This document shows, one piece after another, positions 8,591 through 18,067 of a DNA stretch of 64,000 nt. Under the pieces are notes generated by a model. It was not told the origin of the DNA. It searched no databases and saw only the letters and a list, made by a program, of their open reading frames with translations. Source of the DNA: Blastocatellia bacterium (lineage in GTDB: Bacteria; Acidobacteriota; Blastocatellia; Chloracidobacteriales; JADJPF01); NCBI GenBank assembly GCA_016713405.1, contig JADJPF010000027.1:428327-492326 (forward strand), read 5' to 3'. Each line of letters begins with the position of its first letter. Within the stretch, counting starts at the first letter, position 1. Position numbers and translations under genes: made by a program.

Positions 8591-10384
8591 ATGGTAAAAA
8601 AAAGTTTTTTTATTTTCACACTAATCTTATCTCTATTTTTGACTTCCATCATCAACGCCCAAACAACACAAACCGATAATTTAAGTAATTCCAACAACAC
8701 AAAAGAATCCATTAACACAAGAGATTACAATGTTTTAATTCTTAGTGATGAAAGAATTTTAGTTATGATGGCCGCGCTAACCTTAGCTGGTTATAATTAT
8801 GATGGAACAGGAAAGCTTGCTGAGTTTCAAAAGAATCTACGTGAGGATCTAAAAGATACTCCTCAAGCAATGGTAAAAAAATTACGGGAATTTTATTCTG
8901 CTCATCAAATTCCTGGCCGCGAAGATGCTGTGCAAATATCGCCTTATATTGGCTTAGCCCTTTCTTTATCTGCTGTTCCAGCCTTAAGTAATCCTCAAGT
9001 AAAAGTTAATTTGCCTTTTGATGTTCAAGAAATACTGGGTTTTGGTAATTTGGTAAGAGAATTTTATAGCCGTTCACAGGTTCGTAATTTTCTACCAAAA
9101 TATAAAGCTATATTAGATAGCTTAAGAAATGACTATGAAAATACGGCTAATGACGTTCTTTATGAAACGTTAGTTTATTTACGCACTAAACCTGTTTTAT
9201 TCTTGCCTCCTACCCCAGTATTAGCTAGAGAATATGACACTTATGTAATGCCAAATCCAGTAGTAATAAAAAAAGACAAAAAAGAAGATAAAAAGGAAGA
9301 TAAAAAAGATAGTAAAGAAGGGGATGAGCCAAAAGAAAAAATAATATATTTGCCTAGGGTAAGACGCTTGCAAATTTTTCCTAATCCTCTAGCACCTCCA
9401 GGAGCAATTTTTTCCCGCAATGATATCTTAAACGGGGCTGATCAAGAGTCTCGACGTTTAGGAGATGACTATTTTATTGTTGCTTCTGAACAATCCATCA
9501 AAGAACACATTAGACATGCTTTTCTTCGCTTTGTTCTTGATCCAGTGGTTGGTAAAAGGTCAGTAGAAATTGCTAACTTAAAAGAGCAAATTGATCCTTT
9601 AGTATTGGCGCAACCTAATGCTAAAGAAAGGGCTAAACGTAATGTTTTTGAGGTAGTTGGAGAATCTTTAGCCCGTGCTGTAGGTGTTCGTCTAACTGCC
9701 CGAGCAGCAGGAAAGAATTTTTCTGCTGATACGGCAGCTTATTTACTTAGCCAATATTATGAACAAGGTTTTGTCCTAACATTTCATTTTTATGAAACCT
9801 TGTCAGACCTTGAACGCGCAGGCTTAGACATTAGCGACTTTTTTCCAGCAATGCTAAAAAGTATTGATTTTGCCCGTGAAACAAAGCGTTTAGAAGACAC
9901 TCGTTTAGCTCGAAGTCGTGTTGAACAACGCCAAGCAGAAGTAAAAACAATCATTGATCTTGATACTTTAATTAAAGAGCGTAAATTTACAGAAGCCCAA
10001 GCACAAATAAGTGCAATTCTTCGTGAACAGCCAAAAAATGCTCGTGCTTTATTTGGGATGGCTCAAATTGTTAATAGCCAGCCTTCAAACATAGAAACAG
10101 ATGATATTAGCTCGGATGAGGATAAAATTGCTGCTCAAGAAGAGCGTCTTTCACGGGCAGTAAAAATCTACCGTGAAGCTATTGCAGCAGCGGGAAATGA
10201 TGAAAAATGGTTGGTTTCTCAATGCCATCTCTTAATTGGGCGAATTTATGATTTTGTCGAAGAACGAGAAGCAGCCCTTAAAGAGTATGACAAAGCTATT
10301 GAGCTAGGCGATGTGCCAAAAGGGGCTTACAAAGAAGCTTTGGCCGCTAAAAATAAACCTCCACAAAACAAAAATGAGGAATAA
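8591..10384 (+). CDS. Secreted TPR-containing protein of unknown function
   Basis: I place the start at ATG 8591, not at the in-frame TTG at 8567, because it begins a clean signal peptide (MVKKSFFIFTLILSLFLTSI, cut after INA). The mature part is about 575 residues. A central lysine/aspartate/glutamate-rich run (KKDKKEDKKEDKK, about residues 228-245) separates an N-terminal helical region with FYSAHQIPGREDAVQISPYIGLALSLS from the rest. The C-terminal 120 residues contain two or more TPR units (KFTEAQAQISAILREQPKNARALFG; REAALKEYDKAIELGDVPKGAY). I do not recognise the N-terminal half. The protein is probably periplasmic. A P450 gene follows after 21 bases, so co-transcription is possible. Confidence 0.7.
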   Translation: MVKKSFFIFTLILSLFLTSIINAQTTQTDNLSNSNNTKESINTRDYNVLILSDERILVMMAALTLAGYNYDGTGKLAEFQKNLREDLKDTPQAMVKKLREFYSAHQIPGREDAVQISPYIGLALSLSAVPALSNPQVKVNLPFDVQEILGFGNLVREFYSRSQVRNFLPKYKAILDSLRNDYENTANDVLYETLVYLRTKPVLFLPPTPVLAREYDTYVMPNPVVIKKDKKEDKKEDKKDSKEGDEPKEKIIYLPRVRRLQIFPNPLAPPGAIFSRNDILNGADQESRRLGDDYFIVASEQSIKEHIRHAFLRFVLDPVVGKRSVEIANLKEQIDPLVLAQPNAKERAKRNVFEVVGESLARAVGVRLTARAAGKNFSADTAAYLLSQYYEQGFVLTFHFYETLSDLERAGLDISDFFPAMLKSIDFARETKRLEDTRLARSRVEQRQAEVKTIIDLDTLIKERKFTEAQAQISAILREQPKNARALFGMAQIVNSQPSNIETDDISSDEDKIAAQEERLSRAVKIYREAIAAAGNDEKWLVSQCHLLIGRIYDFVEEREAALKEYDKAIELGDVPKGAYKEALAAKNKPPQNKNEE

Positions 10385-10405
10385 TTATTTAGGAGTAAAT
10401 GTCTT

Positions 10406-11740
10406 TTGAAAATATCACGACCACCTGGGCCAAAGCAAAAACCTCTTTGGGGTGATTTATGGGATTTTAGACGTGATCCTATTAAATTTCTAACCAAACT
10501 TAGAACTTATGGAGAAATTGTTTATTTTAAGTTAGGCACACAAGATGTTTATCTTCTTAATGAACCTGATTATGTAAAAGAAGTTTTTGTTACTCAATAT
10601 CGTAATGTTCATAAAGGTAGAGGGTTACAACGTTCTAAAAAACTTTTAGGTGAGGGGCTACTTACTAGCGAAGATGAGGTACATAAACGCCAACGCCGAC
10701 TTGTACAGCCTGCTTTTCATCGTCAGCGAATTGCTAATTATGCAAAAGTAATGGTGGATTATGCTGCTCAAACTAGAGATAGTTGGAAAGCTAACACAAC
10801 TATTTCAATTCATGAAGAAATGATGAAGTTGACCTTATCAGTAGTAGCAAAAACGCTCTTTGATGCTGATGTTCAAAAAGAAGCTAAAGAATTAGGCGAT
10901 GCAATGAATGTTTTTGTTAACTCATTTGATATGATTACTTTGCCATTTATAGAGCTTATAGAAAAAATTCCTTTTCCCAGAATCCGCGCCCTTAACCAAT
11001 CCCGCGATTTACTTAATAAAACAATTTATCGTATTATCAATGAACGTCGAATAGAAAAAAAAGACCATGGCGACTTGCTTTCAATGCTTTTAATTGCCCA
11101 AGATGAAGAGGGTGATGGCAATGGCATGACAGATTTACAGGTGCGTGATGAAGCCATGACGCTTTTTATTGCAGGACATGAGACTACAGCAAATTCGCTA
11201 ACTTGGACTTGGTATTTACTTTCACAACATCCAGAAATAGAGAAAAAAGTTTGGCAAGAAATAGACGAAGTTTTAGCAGGACGGCTACCTTCGGCAGAAG
11301 ATTATCCTAAGCTAAAATATTTAGAAATGGTGCTTTCAGAGTCAATGCGTCTTTATCCCCCAGCTTGGCTAGTTGGTAGAAGGGTAATTAAAGAATGTCA
11401 AGTAGGTGGTTATACTCTACCAGTTAATGCTATAGTTTTTCAATGTCAATATTTAATGCACCATGATGAAAGATATTTTCCTGATCCATTTAAGTTTGAT
11501 CCAGAGCGTTGGACACCTTCAGAAAAAGAAAAACGTCCAAGATATAGCTATTTTCCTTTTGGCGGTGGCCCAAGACAATGTATTGGTGAACCTTTTGCTT
11601 GGATGGAAGGTGTTTTAATGCTGGCTACAATTGCTCAAAAATGGCAGCTAACTTTGCCCCAGGATTACAAAGTAGAAATGCAGCCTCTAATTACTTTAAG
11701 AACTAAAAAAGAAATCCCAATGAAATTAGTTCTACGCTAA
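10406..11740 (+). CDS. Cytochrome P450
   Basis: The 444-residue protein is a soluble haem monooxygenase. Family marks are the proline-rich start SRPPGPKQKP, the I-helix oxygen-activation motif AGHETTANSLTW (about 251-262), the K-helix ExxR in ESMRLYPPAW, the PERW segment and the haem-binding loop FGGGPRQCIGEPFAWME with the thiolate cysteine. The start is unusual: the reading frame begins with TTG at 10406, about 10 bases after AGGAG (10391-10395); an ATG at 10399 is in another frame. It lacks a membrane anchor. The electron donor and substrate are unknown; bacterial P450s of this broad CYP4/CYP102-like type often act on fatty acids or terpenoids. Confidence 0.93.
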   Translation: MKISRPPGPKQKPLWGDLWDFRRDPIKFLTKLRTYGEIVYFKLGTQDVYLLNEPDYVKEVFVTQYRNVHKGRGLQRSKKLLGEGLLTSEDEVHKRQRRLVQPAFHRQRIANYAKVMVDYAAQTRDSWKANTTISIHEEMMKLTLSVVAKTLFDADVQKEAKELGDAMNVFVNSFDMITLPFIELIEKIPFPRIRALNQSRDLLNKTIYRIINERRIEKKDHGDLLSMLLIAQDEEGDGNGMTDLQVRDEAMTLFIAGHETTANSLTWTWYLLSQHPEIEKKVWQEIDEVLAGRLPSAEDYPKLKYLEMVLSESMRLYPPAWLVGRRVIKECQVGGYTLPVNAIVFQCQYLMHHDERYFPDPFKFDPERWTPSEKEKRPRYSYFPFGGGPRQCIGEPFAWMEGVLMLATIAQKWQLTLPQDYKVEMQPLITLRTKKEIPMKLVLR

Positions 11741-11819
11741 ATACACTAATTATTATACTTAATGAAATTTAATTAGAGTATAAAATTTTTGTCCACATTT
11801 TTATTAAACTGGTTAAATC

Positions 11820-13712
11820 ATGAAAAACATTATTATTGGTACGGCTGGACATATTGACCATGGCAAAACTTCTTTGGTTAAAGCACTTACTGGAATTGAT
11901 GCTGATAGACTAAAAGAAGAAAAGCAACGTGGAATTACAATAGACATTGGTTTTGCTGACTTGGTTTTAGATGATTTTCGATTTGGATTTGTGGATGTTC
12001 CTGGACATGAACGGTTTGTTAAAAATATGTTGGCAGGAGCGCATGGAATTGATTTAGTAATGCTTGTAATTGCAGCAGATGAAGCTGTGATGCCGCAAAC
12101 ACGAGAACATTTTGATATTTGCAGACTTTTGCAGGTTAAAACAGGTTTAACCGTACTAACAAAAGCTGATTTGGTGGATGAAGAACTGCTTGAACTAGCC
12201 AGGGAAGAAGTAAAAGATTTTGTTGCAGGTTCTTTTTTAGCTAATGCTCCAATTGTTGCAGTTAGCACAAAAACAGGTCAGGGAGTTGAAGAGTTAAAAA
12301 AAGAATTAGTTAAACTTGCTAGCCAAACTTTACCAAAAACTTTAACTGCTGTTGCAAGACTTCCAATTGACCGAGCCTTTACCATTAAAGGTTTTGGTAC
12401 TGTAATAACTGGAACATTGACTAGTGGACAATTGCAAGTAGGCGATGAATTAACTATTTTGCCTAATAAGATAAATACTAAAGTTCGTGGTTTACAAGTT
12501 CATAATTCTGCAACAGAAAAAGCTTTTGCAGGTCAACGTACAGCGGTTAATTTACAAGGAATTAGCTTAGAAGAAATTGAACGCGGACAAGTTTTACTTC
12601 CTGCTAAACGCTTTGATGCTACTTCTATGCTGGATGTAGAGTTAGAGTTATTGCCTAATGTATCAAGACCACTTGTTCAAAGAACCCGTGTTCGACTTCA
12701 TCATGACACATCAGAAATAATGGCTAGAGTTATCTTGCTTGGTGGAAAAGAGCTTTTAGCAGGTGAAAAAATATTTGCTCAACTTCGTTTAGAATCACCA
12801 ATTTTTGCTTTACCTGGGGATCGTTTTATTATTCGTAGCTATTCGCCTCAAATTACTATTGGAGGAGGTCGAGTAATAGACGCACTACCTATTAAGCACA
12901 GGCTTAAAGATGTTAAAGCAGTAGATTGGCTAGCAAAACTTGTAAAAGCAGATGAGTTAACACAGGTATTACTCTTTGTAGAAATGTTGGGAATAAAGGG
13001 TTTACCTTTAAGTGAACTAGCTAAACGAACCGGTTTTGCAGATGAGTTGTTAAATAAATTAATAGCTCAACTTGTAAAAACAGGTCAGCTAATAAAATCA
13101 GACTCTCAAACTCAACATTTACTTTCTAAAACTAGTTATGAAGAGTCAAAGACAGAAATAATTAAAAGACTAAAAGATTTTCATAAACGAGAACCCTTGC
13201 AAGTAGGTGTTAATCGTGAAGAAATACGTGAAAAGTTGGGCTTGGCTACAGAAGTTTTTAAGATGTTGCTAGAACAATTAGCAATAGAAAAACTAGTTGT
13301 TAGTGAACGTGATATTTTACGACTTGCAACACATACAATTGCTTTATCGGCTGATGACGACAAGACAAAAGGCTTAATAGAGACTAAATGTAAAACAGCA
13401 AATTTTCAAGCTCTTACTTATGATGAGTTAGTTAAAGATTTGCGAATAGACAGCAATAAATTACGTAAAATCTATCAATTATTAATTAATGAGCAAAAAT
13501 TAATTAAAGTAGCTGATTTTGTTTTTCATCGTGAAGCCATCAATGAAATCGTTAAGCGCATCAAACTACAAAAAGACAAAAGTAGTAAATTAGATGTTGC
13601 TACTTTTAAGGATTTGACAGGGCTTTCACGTAAACATGCTATTCCACTTTTGGAATATTTTGATTTACAGAAAATTACTCGTCGAGTAGGAAATGACCGG
13701 GAAATCTTGTAG
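11820..13712 (+). CDS. selB: Selenocysteine-specific elongation factor SelB
   Basis: SelB brings selenocysteinyl-tRNA to UGA codons that are followed by a SECIS hairpin. The 630-residue protein has G1 GTAGHIDHGKTSLVKALTG (about 7-25), the effector RGITIDIGFADL, G3 DVPGHERFVKNM, and G4 as TKAD (about 115-118), then two beta-barrel domains (FTIKGFGTVITGTLTSG; RFIIRSYSPQITIGGGRVID) and a C-terminal series of winged-helix domains that bind the SECIS RNA. The length and order match SelB, not EF-Tu. There is no strong ribosome site upstream. selA, selD and the selenocysteine tRNA are not in the window, and none of the enzymes here shows an in-frame UGA that I believe to be selenocysteine. Confidence 0.93.
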   Translation: MKNIIIGTAGHIDHGKTSLVKALTGIDADRLKEEKQRGITIDIGFADLVLDDFRFGFVDVPGHERFVKNMLAGAHGIDLVMLVIAADEAVMPQTREHFDICRLLQVKTGLTVLTKADLVDEELLELAREEVKDFVAGSFLANAPIVAVSTKTGQGVEELKKELVKLASQTLPKTLTAVARLPIDRAFTIKGFGTVITGTLTSGQLQVGDELTILPNKINTKVRGLQVHNSATEKAFAGQRTAVNLQGISLEEIERGQVLLPAKRFDATSMLDVELELLPNVSRPLVQRTRVRLHHDTSEIMARVILLGGKELLAGEKIFAQLRLESPIFALPGDRFIIRSYSPQITIGGGRVIDALPIKHRLKDVKAVDWLAKLVKADELTQVLLFVEMLGIKGLPLSELAKRTGFADELLNKLIAQLVKTGQLIKSDSQTQHLLSKTSYEESKTEIIKRLKDFHKREPLQVGVNREEIREKLGLATEVFKMLLEQLAIEKLVVSERDILRLATHTIALSADDDKTKGLIETKCKTANFQALTYDELVKDLRIDSNKLRKIYQLLINEQKLIKVADFVFHREAINEIVKRIKLQKDKSSKLDVATFKDLTGLSRKHAIPLLEYFDLQKITRRVGNDREIL

Positions 13713-13745
13713 TTTGAATAAGTTAGAAGTTTATGAGGCAGATAA

Positions 13746-15128
13746 ATGCAAAAATTTTTCGTATCCAAATTAATAAATAAATTAGTTTGTTTGTTAGCTA
13801 AGTATTTTAAGCCAGCACTATTATTTTTATTGGTTTTTACTTCTTGTCATGGAAATCTGCCTAAATCTAACTTAATTTTAACGGATCAAATAATAAAGTT
13901 AACTCCTAGTCAACCACGTCCCAAACCAATATTTGGAGCGCATTTTAATTTTGCTGACCCACCTAATGAAATTATTTTTCATATGGTTATTCCAGAAAAA
14001 CGACCAATTTTAGCTAAAGCTTTACGTGATGCAGGAGTTGAAGATTTGCGGATGAGTTTTCATGGTTACTATAGCCACTTAAGTTTAGATAAAACTGTAA
14101 AAGTAAAACAGGAAGCAAAATTAACTAATAAATTCCCTTGGTTTCCTATAGAGGTTTTTATTAATTTTATAAAAGAATATAACTTTAAGACTGTGTTAGG
14201 GGTAAACGTTGAAGAAGGCCCAGAAACAGCAGTAGATTTGCTAAAACGTTTTGAAAAAGCAGACGCGCTTAATTTAATTAGCTCTGTTGAGCTTGGAAAT
14301 GAGCCTTTTCTTAGTCCAAGACCTTGGCCGCCTGAAGAATATGCTCAAAAATCGGCTGAAATAATTAACGCTCTACGACCATTTAAGGTAAAGTTTGCTG
14401 TTGCTGTAATTGTTGGTAAGGATAGCAATATCCCTACAAAAATGACTGGTGATGAATATTGTGAACGGACTTTAGCCACTTTAGCCCCTCTTGTAGACTT
14501 AAAAAATAGCGATGATATTTATGGAGCAGTACATCTTTATAGTCGAGGTGTTACACCAGTAGCCATAAAGCAATTTAATGATATTGTTCGCAAATATTCA
14601 AAAATGACTTACCAAGTTACAGAATATAACATTCGCCTTTCATTAAAAGGTAATCCTCATTTAACTAATGCTTATGCAATGGAATTTGCACGAAAATTAA
14701 ATAATTTGCTAGCAACTCCAGAAATTACAGGGCTTTGGATTCATTCATTCCCTTATCATGCAATAAATTATTGGACAGATGGACGACAAGCTACAGTAGT
14801 TGGATTTATGGATAATAAGTTATCTAGCGAGGACTTAAAACCAGGTTGGCATTTAACACCTGCTGGAAAAGTGCATCATTTTTATCAAAGTTTGGCTTGG
14901 AATGGCGAAATACTAGCTTTTTTTGAAGAAAATAATAATCAATATTGGGTTGTTTCCTCGCCAACACAAGGAAAACTTTTAGGTGTATTAAATGACCACA
15001 AAGAACCATTGGAAACAATAGTAAGCTTTGAAGATAAGAAAATTTCTGTGCAACTAAAAGCAAAAGAAATTGCTTGTTATGAAATAGCTACAGGAAAACG
15101 AGTCACTAGTCTTCATTTACCGGAGTGA
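13746..15128 (+). CDS. Lipoprotein with glycoside hydrolase clan A-like TIM barrel
   Basis: The 460-residue protein starts with a long N-region and a hydrophobic helix ending in VFTSC, a plausible lipobox with Cys34. The body reads like a (beta/alpha)8 hydrolase of clan GH-A: VELGNEPFL with a candidate acid/base Glu186 and YQVTEYNIR with a candidate nucleophile Glu293, each at the end of a predicted beta strand. The C-terminal 100 residues look like a beta-sandwich, as found in arabinofuranosidase- and heparanase-like enzymes. The exact family and substrate cannot be named from the sequence. The gene overlaps the convergent batD stop by 12 bases. Confidence 0.6.
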   Translation: MQKFFVSKLINKLVCLLAKYFKPALLFLLVFTSCHGNLPKSNLILTDQIIKLTPSQPRPKPIFGAHFNFADPPNEIIFHMVIPEKRPILAKALRDAGVEDLRMSFHGYYSHLSLDKTVKVKQEAKLTNKFPWFPIEVFINFIKEYNFKTVLGVNVEEGPETAVDLLKRFEKADALNLISSVELGNEPFLSPRPWPPEEYAQKSAEIINALRPFKVKFAVAVIVGKDSNIPTKMTGDEYCERTLATLAPLVDLKNSDDIYGAVHLYSRGVTPVAIKQFNDIVRKYSKMTYQVTEYNIRLSLKGNPHLTNAYAMEFARKLNNLLATPEITGLWIHSFPYHAINYWTDGRQATVVGFMDNKLSSEDLKPGWHLTPAGKVHHFYQSLAWNGEILAFFEENNNQYWVVSSPTQGKLLGVLNDHKEPLETIVSFEDKKISVQLKAKEIACYEIATGKRVTSLHLPE

Positions 15129-17183
15129 AACAAATTTTTCTATTAAAGTACGAACCTTTGTAAAACGTTCAAAATCTTTTTCACTATTAGGAACATGTTG
15201 TGTTTCTGTAGATGAAAAACAAAGTAATTCACATTCTTGATAAAGCGTTATAATAGAGCTAGTTAAATCCTTATTGACTTTATGTTGTTCTAGTATTTCT
15301 TGAAGCTTTTCAACGCTAATTTCAAGAGTTGTTTTACCAAATTTAAGTTCACAAGCTAGCTTCAATGCTTTCAAAATTTCTTTAGCATAAGCTCTTTCAT
15401 CTCCACGATGTAACTTGCCATAAGCAACATTAACTGCTCGGCTAATTTCAGACTTTAGATCTTTAGTCTCAGGCTTAGGTTTATTAACAATTGTAGGTGT
15501 TGTATTTGCTTTACTTATGGGAATTATCGGTTCGGTTTTAGTAACAACAGGTTTAATAGGTTCAGTTTTAGTAACAATAAGGTTTTCAATTTTTTCTTGA
15601 ACTTTGGGACTAGCAATTGTTGTAACTTTAGGTATTGGTGCAACTTCAGGGGTTTTAACAGTGGGACTAAATGGACTAGGTTGTTTTTGAACTTCTGTGC
15701 TAGGCAAATCTTTGCTATTTGTAGTTATTGGGCTCGCAGTTGCTAAAGTATTACCAGCCAATGACTTAAATTTAATAGCTACAATTATTCCTGCTGCTAA
15801 CAATAATAAAAGTATAAAATAGCGCAAAATAGGAGAAAAAGAAAACGGATTAGATTTCTTAGTTGGTTGTAAAGTTTTTACAGCTATATTTGTAGCAGGT
15901 GTTACTTGTAAGGAAAGAGGTTTACTTTCAACAACTTCATATTTTTTTAGCTCAGGATCAAAATAAGCAAAAGAAAATGGTGGAATAGTAAATTTTCCTT
16001 CTTTTGACGCAATGACTTCAACTTCCCATTTAGCTTTGTTACTAAATTTCTTTTCTACATCAGTTAAAGTTACTGGTTTAGCTGAATATAGCTTTAAGTC
16101 TGAGTGGGTTGTTGGGTTTGGAGGTGGGCTAATTAGTTCTAAATTTCCTTCATTTTCAACTTCAATTAATAATTTTGTTGGGACTCCAACAGCGGTTTCT
16201 GAGTCTTTAAGGCTAACATTTAGCTTGCTTTTTCCTACTAAGCCAGAAAATTCTGCTGGTTGATTATTAGTAGGAAGCGCAATAACAGGAAATGAAATTG
16301 AGGAAGTTTTAGCTGTTAGAGGTTTGCTTTTTTGAGAAGCGTTGCCAGCAATCATGCTATAGGTTAAAGAGGGAATTGTTAACTTTCCCGAAGTTGTAGG
16401 AAAAAGATTAAATTGATGGATTATTTGTGAAGCATAAGGACGATTATTTATAAGAACTTCTTTATAATCAGCAGATTGCTTGGACAATGGAATTTCTTTA
16501 TTTAAGAAATTAACAAAAGCTGGAATTTCTGCTGGCTTAATTTGCTCTACACTTGTTGTGCTAAGTAGCCTAACAGATAAAATAACCGATTGACCAACAT
16601 AAGCTTGTTTTTGATTAAGTTCTGTAACAAGTCTTACATCAATAGGAATATTGGGAATAGGTGTTGGTAGATTTTCAGGAAATTTCTCACTCTTTTCAGG
16701 TTTTGCTGAAGATGCTGAAGATGCTGAAGATGCTGAAAATGTTGAAGATGCTGAAGATGTTTTAGTTCCTCCTTTAACTTCTAAAACTTCACCAGAAGAA
16801 CTATAAATTTCTCCATTAGCAGTTACAGCAAAAGTAGCTATGCGAAATTTACCTGCTACAGTTGGTTGTAATTCGTAGCGGATAACTCGGCTGCTAATAG
16901 GACGACCATTAGCATCTTGGCTTAAACTTGGTTTATCACTTTGGCTAATGATAGCAAAAGAACTAGGAAACAGTGCAGGTAGAGGAATCCTTTCAACTCC
17001 AACACCCTTAAAAACTATAGTTAAATTAACAGTGTCAGACAAAGAAATTTGCTTTTTACTAATTGAGACAGACACTTGACCAGTAGCTAAAATAGTTTTG
17101 CTTTGTGTAAAAATAAGTAAAAAAGCTAATAGCCAAAAGACAATGAAGCTAAGCTTATTAAATTTTCTAGCTTTACCATACAT
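15117..17183 (-). CDS. batD: BatD-like membrane protein
   Basis: BatD proteins are membrane proteins of the Bat (Bacteroides aerotolerance) group, which work with MoxR ATPases and VWA proteins at the envelope. The 688-residue protein begins with a signal peptide and then the typical BatD start VSVSISKKQISLSDTVNLTIVFKG and RVIRYELQPTVAGKF. There are several Ig-like beta domains, a transmembrane helix at about 449-470 (YFILLLLLAAGIIVAIKF), a low-complexity Pro/Lys/Thr linker and a helical C-terminal domain. A run of SSA repeats near residues 145-160 comes from 9-base tandem repeats around 16700-16757. It follows batC by 7 bases. batA, batB and moxR are not adjacent. Confidence 0.85.
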   Translation of the reverse strand: MYGKARKFNKLSFIVFWLLAFLLIFTQSKTILATGQVSVSISKKQISLSDTVNLTIVFKGVGVERIPLPALFPSSFAIISQSDKPSLSQDANGRPISSRVIRYELQPTVAGKFRIATFAVTANGEIYSSSGEVLEVKGGTKTSSASSTFSASSASSASSAKPEKSEKFPENLPTPIPNIPIDVRLVTELNQKQAYVGQSVILSVRLLSTTSVEQIKPAEIPAFVNFLNKEIPLSKQSADYKEVLINNRPYASQIIHQFNLFPTTSGKLTIPSLTYSMIAGNASQKSKPLTAKTSSISFPVIALPTNNQPAEFSGLVGKSKLNVSLKDSETAVGVPTKLLIEVENEGNLELISPPPNPTTHSDLKLYSAKPVTLTDVEKKFSNKAKWEVEVIASKEGKFTIPPFSFAYFDPELKKYEVVESKPLSLQVTPATNIAVKTLQPTKKSNPFSFSPILRYFILLLLLAAGIIVAIKFKSLAGNTLATASPITTNSKDLPSTEVQKQPSPFSPTVKTPEVAPIPKVTTIASPKVQEKIENLIVTKTEPIKPVVTKTEPIIPISKANTTPTIVNKPKPETKDLKSEISRAVNVAYGKLHRGDERAYAKEILKALKLACELKFGKTTLEISVEKLQEILEQHKVNKDLTSSIITLYQECELLCFSSTETQHVPNSEKDFERFTKVRTLIEKFVSLR

Positions 17184-17190
17184 TTACTTT

Positions 17191-17853
17191 TTACCAATCA
17201 CGATCTGGAGAATCTTCAATAGAAGAATTTGCTTCTTTATTACCTTTTTTAAGTGGAGATCTTTCACTACTTTGTAATTTATTTAATAAACGTTCCGCCT
17301 CATTGCGTGACATTTGAGGGGTTTGTTTTGGCGATTCAGACGGACTATTATCTGGCGGAGGATTATTATCCTCGTTGTTATCATTATTACTATTGCTGTT
17401 AGAGTTTGGGCTATTAGAAGGAGGAGGGGGATCTTGCTGCTTAAGTGCAACCTCTAAATTATGTTTAGCTGCTAGATCATCAGGATTAAGCCTTAAAGCT
17501 GTTTTATAGTGTTCAATAGCTTTGTCTAGTTGGTTAGCATTAAAATAATAATTGCCAATATTGTAATTAATTCGGGATAATAGCAATGGATCATCGGTTG
17601 ATTTTAAGGCTGTTTGCCAATGGTTTAAGGCTTCATCTGAGTTTTTTGTTTGATAAAGTGAGCATGCTAAATTGCTTTGTAATTTAGCCGACTGAGGATC
17701 TTTTAATAGTAATTTTTGAAATTGTTTTGTTGCTGCTTCATATTGCTTTTGTTTATAAAGTTGCTCGCCACTTAAGTTATTATCATTAGCGGCTAAAACA
17801 AAACGTCCAAAAATTACTGTTACAAAAAATAGGAAAAAAGCCAGTTTACGCAC
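17191..17853 (-). CDS. batC: BatC-like TPR protein
   Basis: The 220-residue protein has a signal peptide (MRKLAFFLFFVTVIFGRFVLAA) and about three TPR units in residues 28-140 (GEQLYKQKQYEAATKQFQKLL; NYNIGNYYFNANQLDKAIEH). A highly polar Asn/Ser/Pro/Asp tail follows, then a short conserved helix MSRNEAERLLNKLQSSE near the end. This TPR-plus-tail form is that of BatC, which in other bacteria sits before BatD and probably forms a periplasmic complex with it. The order batC-batD with a 7-base gap supports that call. The missing batAB-moxR partners must be elsewhere if the system is complete. Confidence 0.75.
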   Translation of the reverse strand: MRKLAFFLFFVTVIFGRFVLAANDNNLSGEQLYKQKQYEAATKQFQKLLLKDPQSAKLQSNLACSLYQTKNSDEALNHWQTALKSTDDPLLLSRINYNIGNYYFNANQLDKAIEHYKTALRLNPDDLAAKHNLEVALKQQDPPPPSNSPNSNSNSNNDNNEDNNPPPDNSPSESPKQTPQMSRNEAERLLNKLQSSERSPLKKGNKEANSSIEDSPDRDW

Positions 17854-18021
17854 AAAACTTTCCTCAAATAAATTATTTGGTGATTTTTTAAATCAAATGA
17901 AGCTAAATTTTATACAAGATCTGTTTTTAATACTAGACAAGCTTTATACATCAAATAAAGACCATAGAAATCTTTGAACCTAAATACTCTGTAAATTAAA
18001 TATTCTGATATTTTAACCTTA

Positions 18022-18067
18022 AGCCCCAACGGGGCGACAGATAGGTAGTATAGGGTTGAAACCCTAC
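18022..18067. repeat. REP-like intergenic element with two hairpins
   Basis: A 46-base element holds two adjacent hairpins: GCCCC-AAC-GGGGC (18023-18035) and TAGGGT-TGAA-ACCCTA (18051-18066), joined by GACAGATAGGTAGTA. It is much richer in G and C than the DNA around it. The form matches the family of dispersed AGCCCC..GGGGCGACA..GGGTTGAAACCC elements that I know from Acidobacteria and other environmental bacteria. It overlaps the last codon of the bestrophin gene by a few bases. Only one clear copy is in this window, so its repeat nature is inferred. Confidence 0.5.

Noticed and set aside
11813..12268. 151-residue minus-strand frame inside selB
   Set aside because: It is a serine-rich shadow of the SelB GTPase domain on the other strand.
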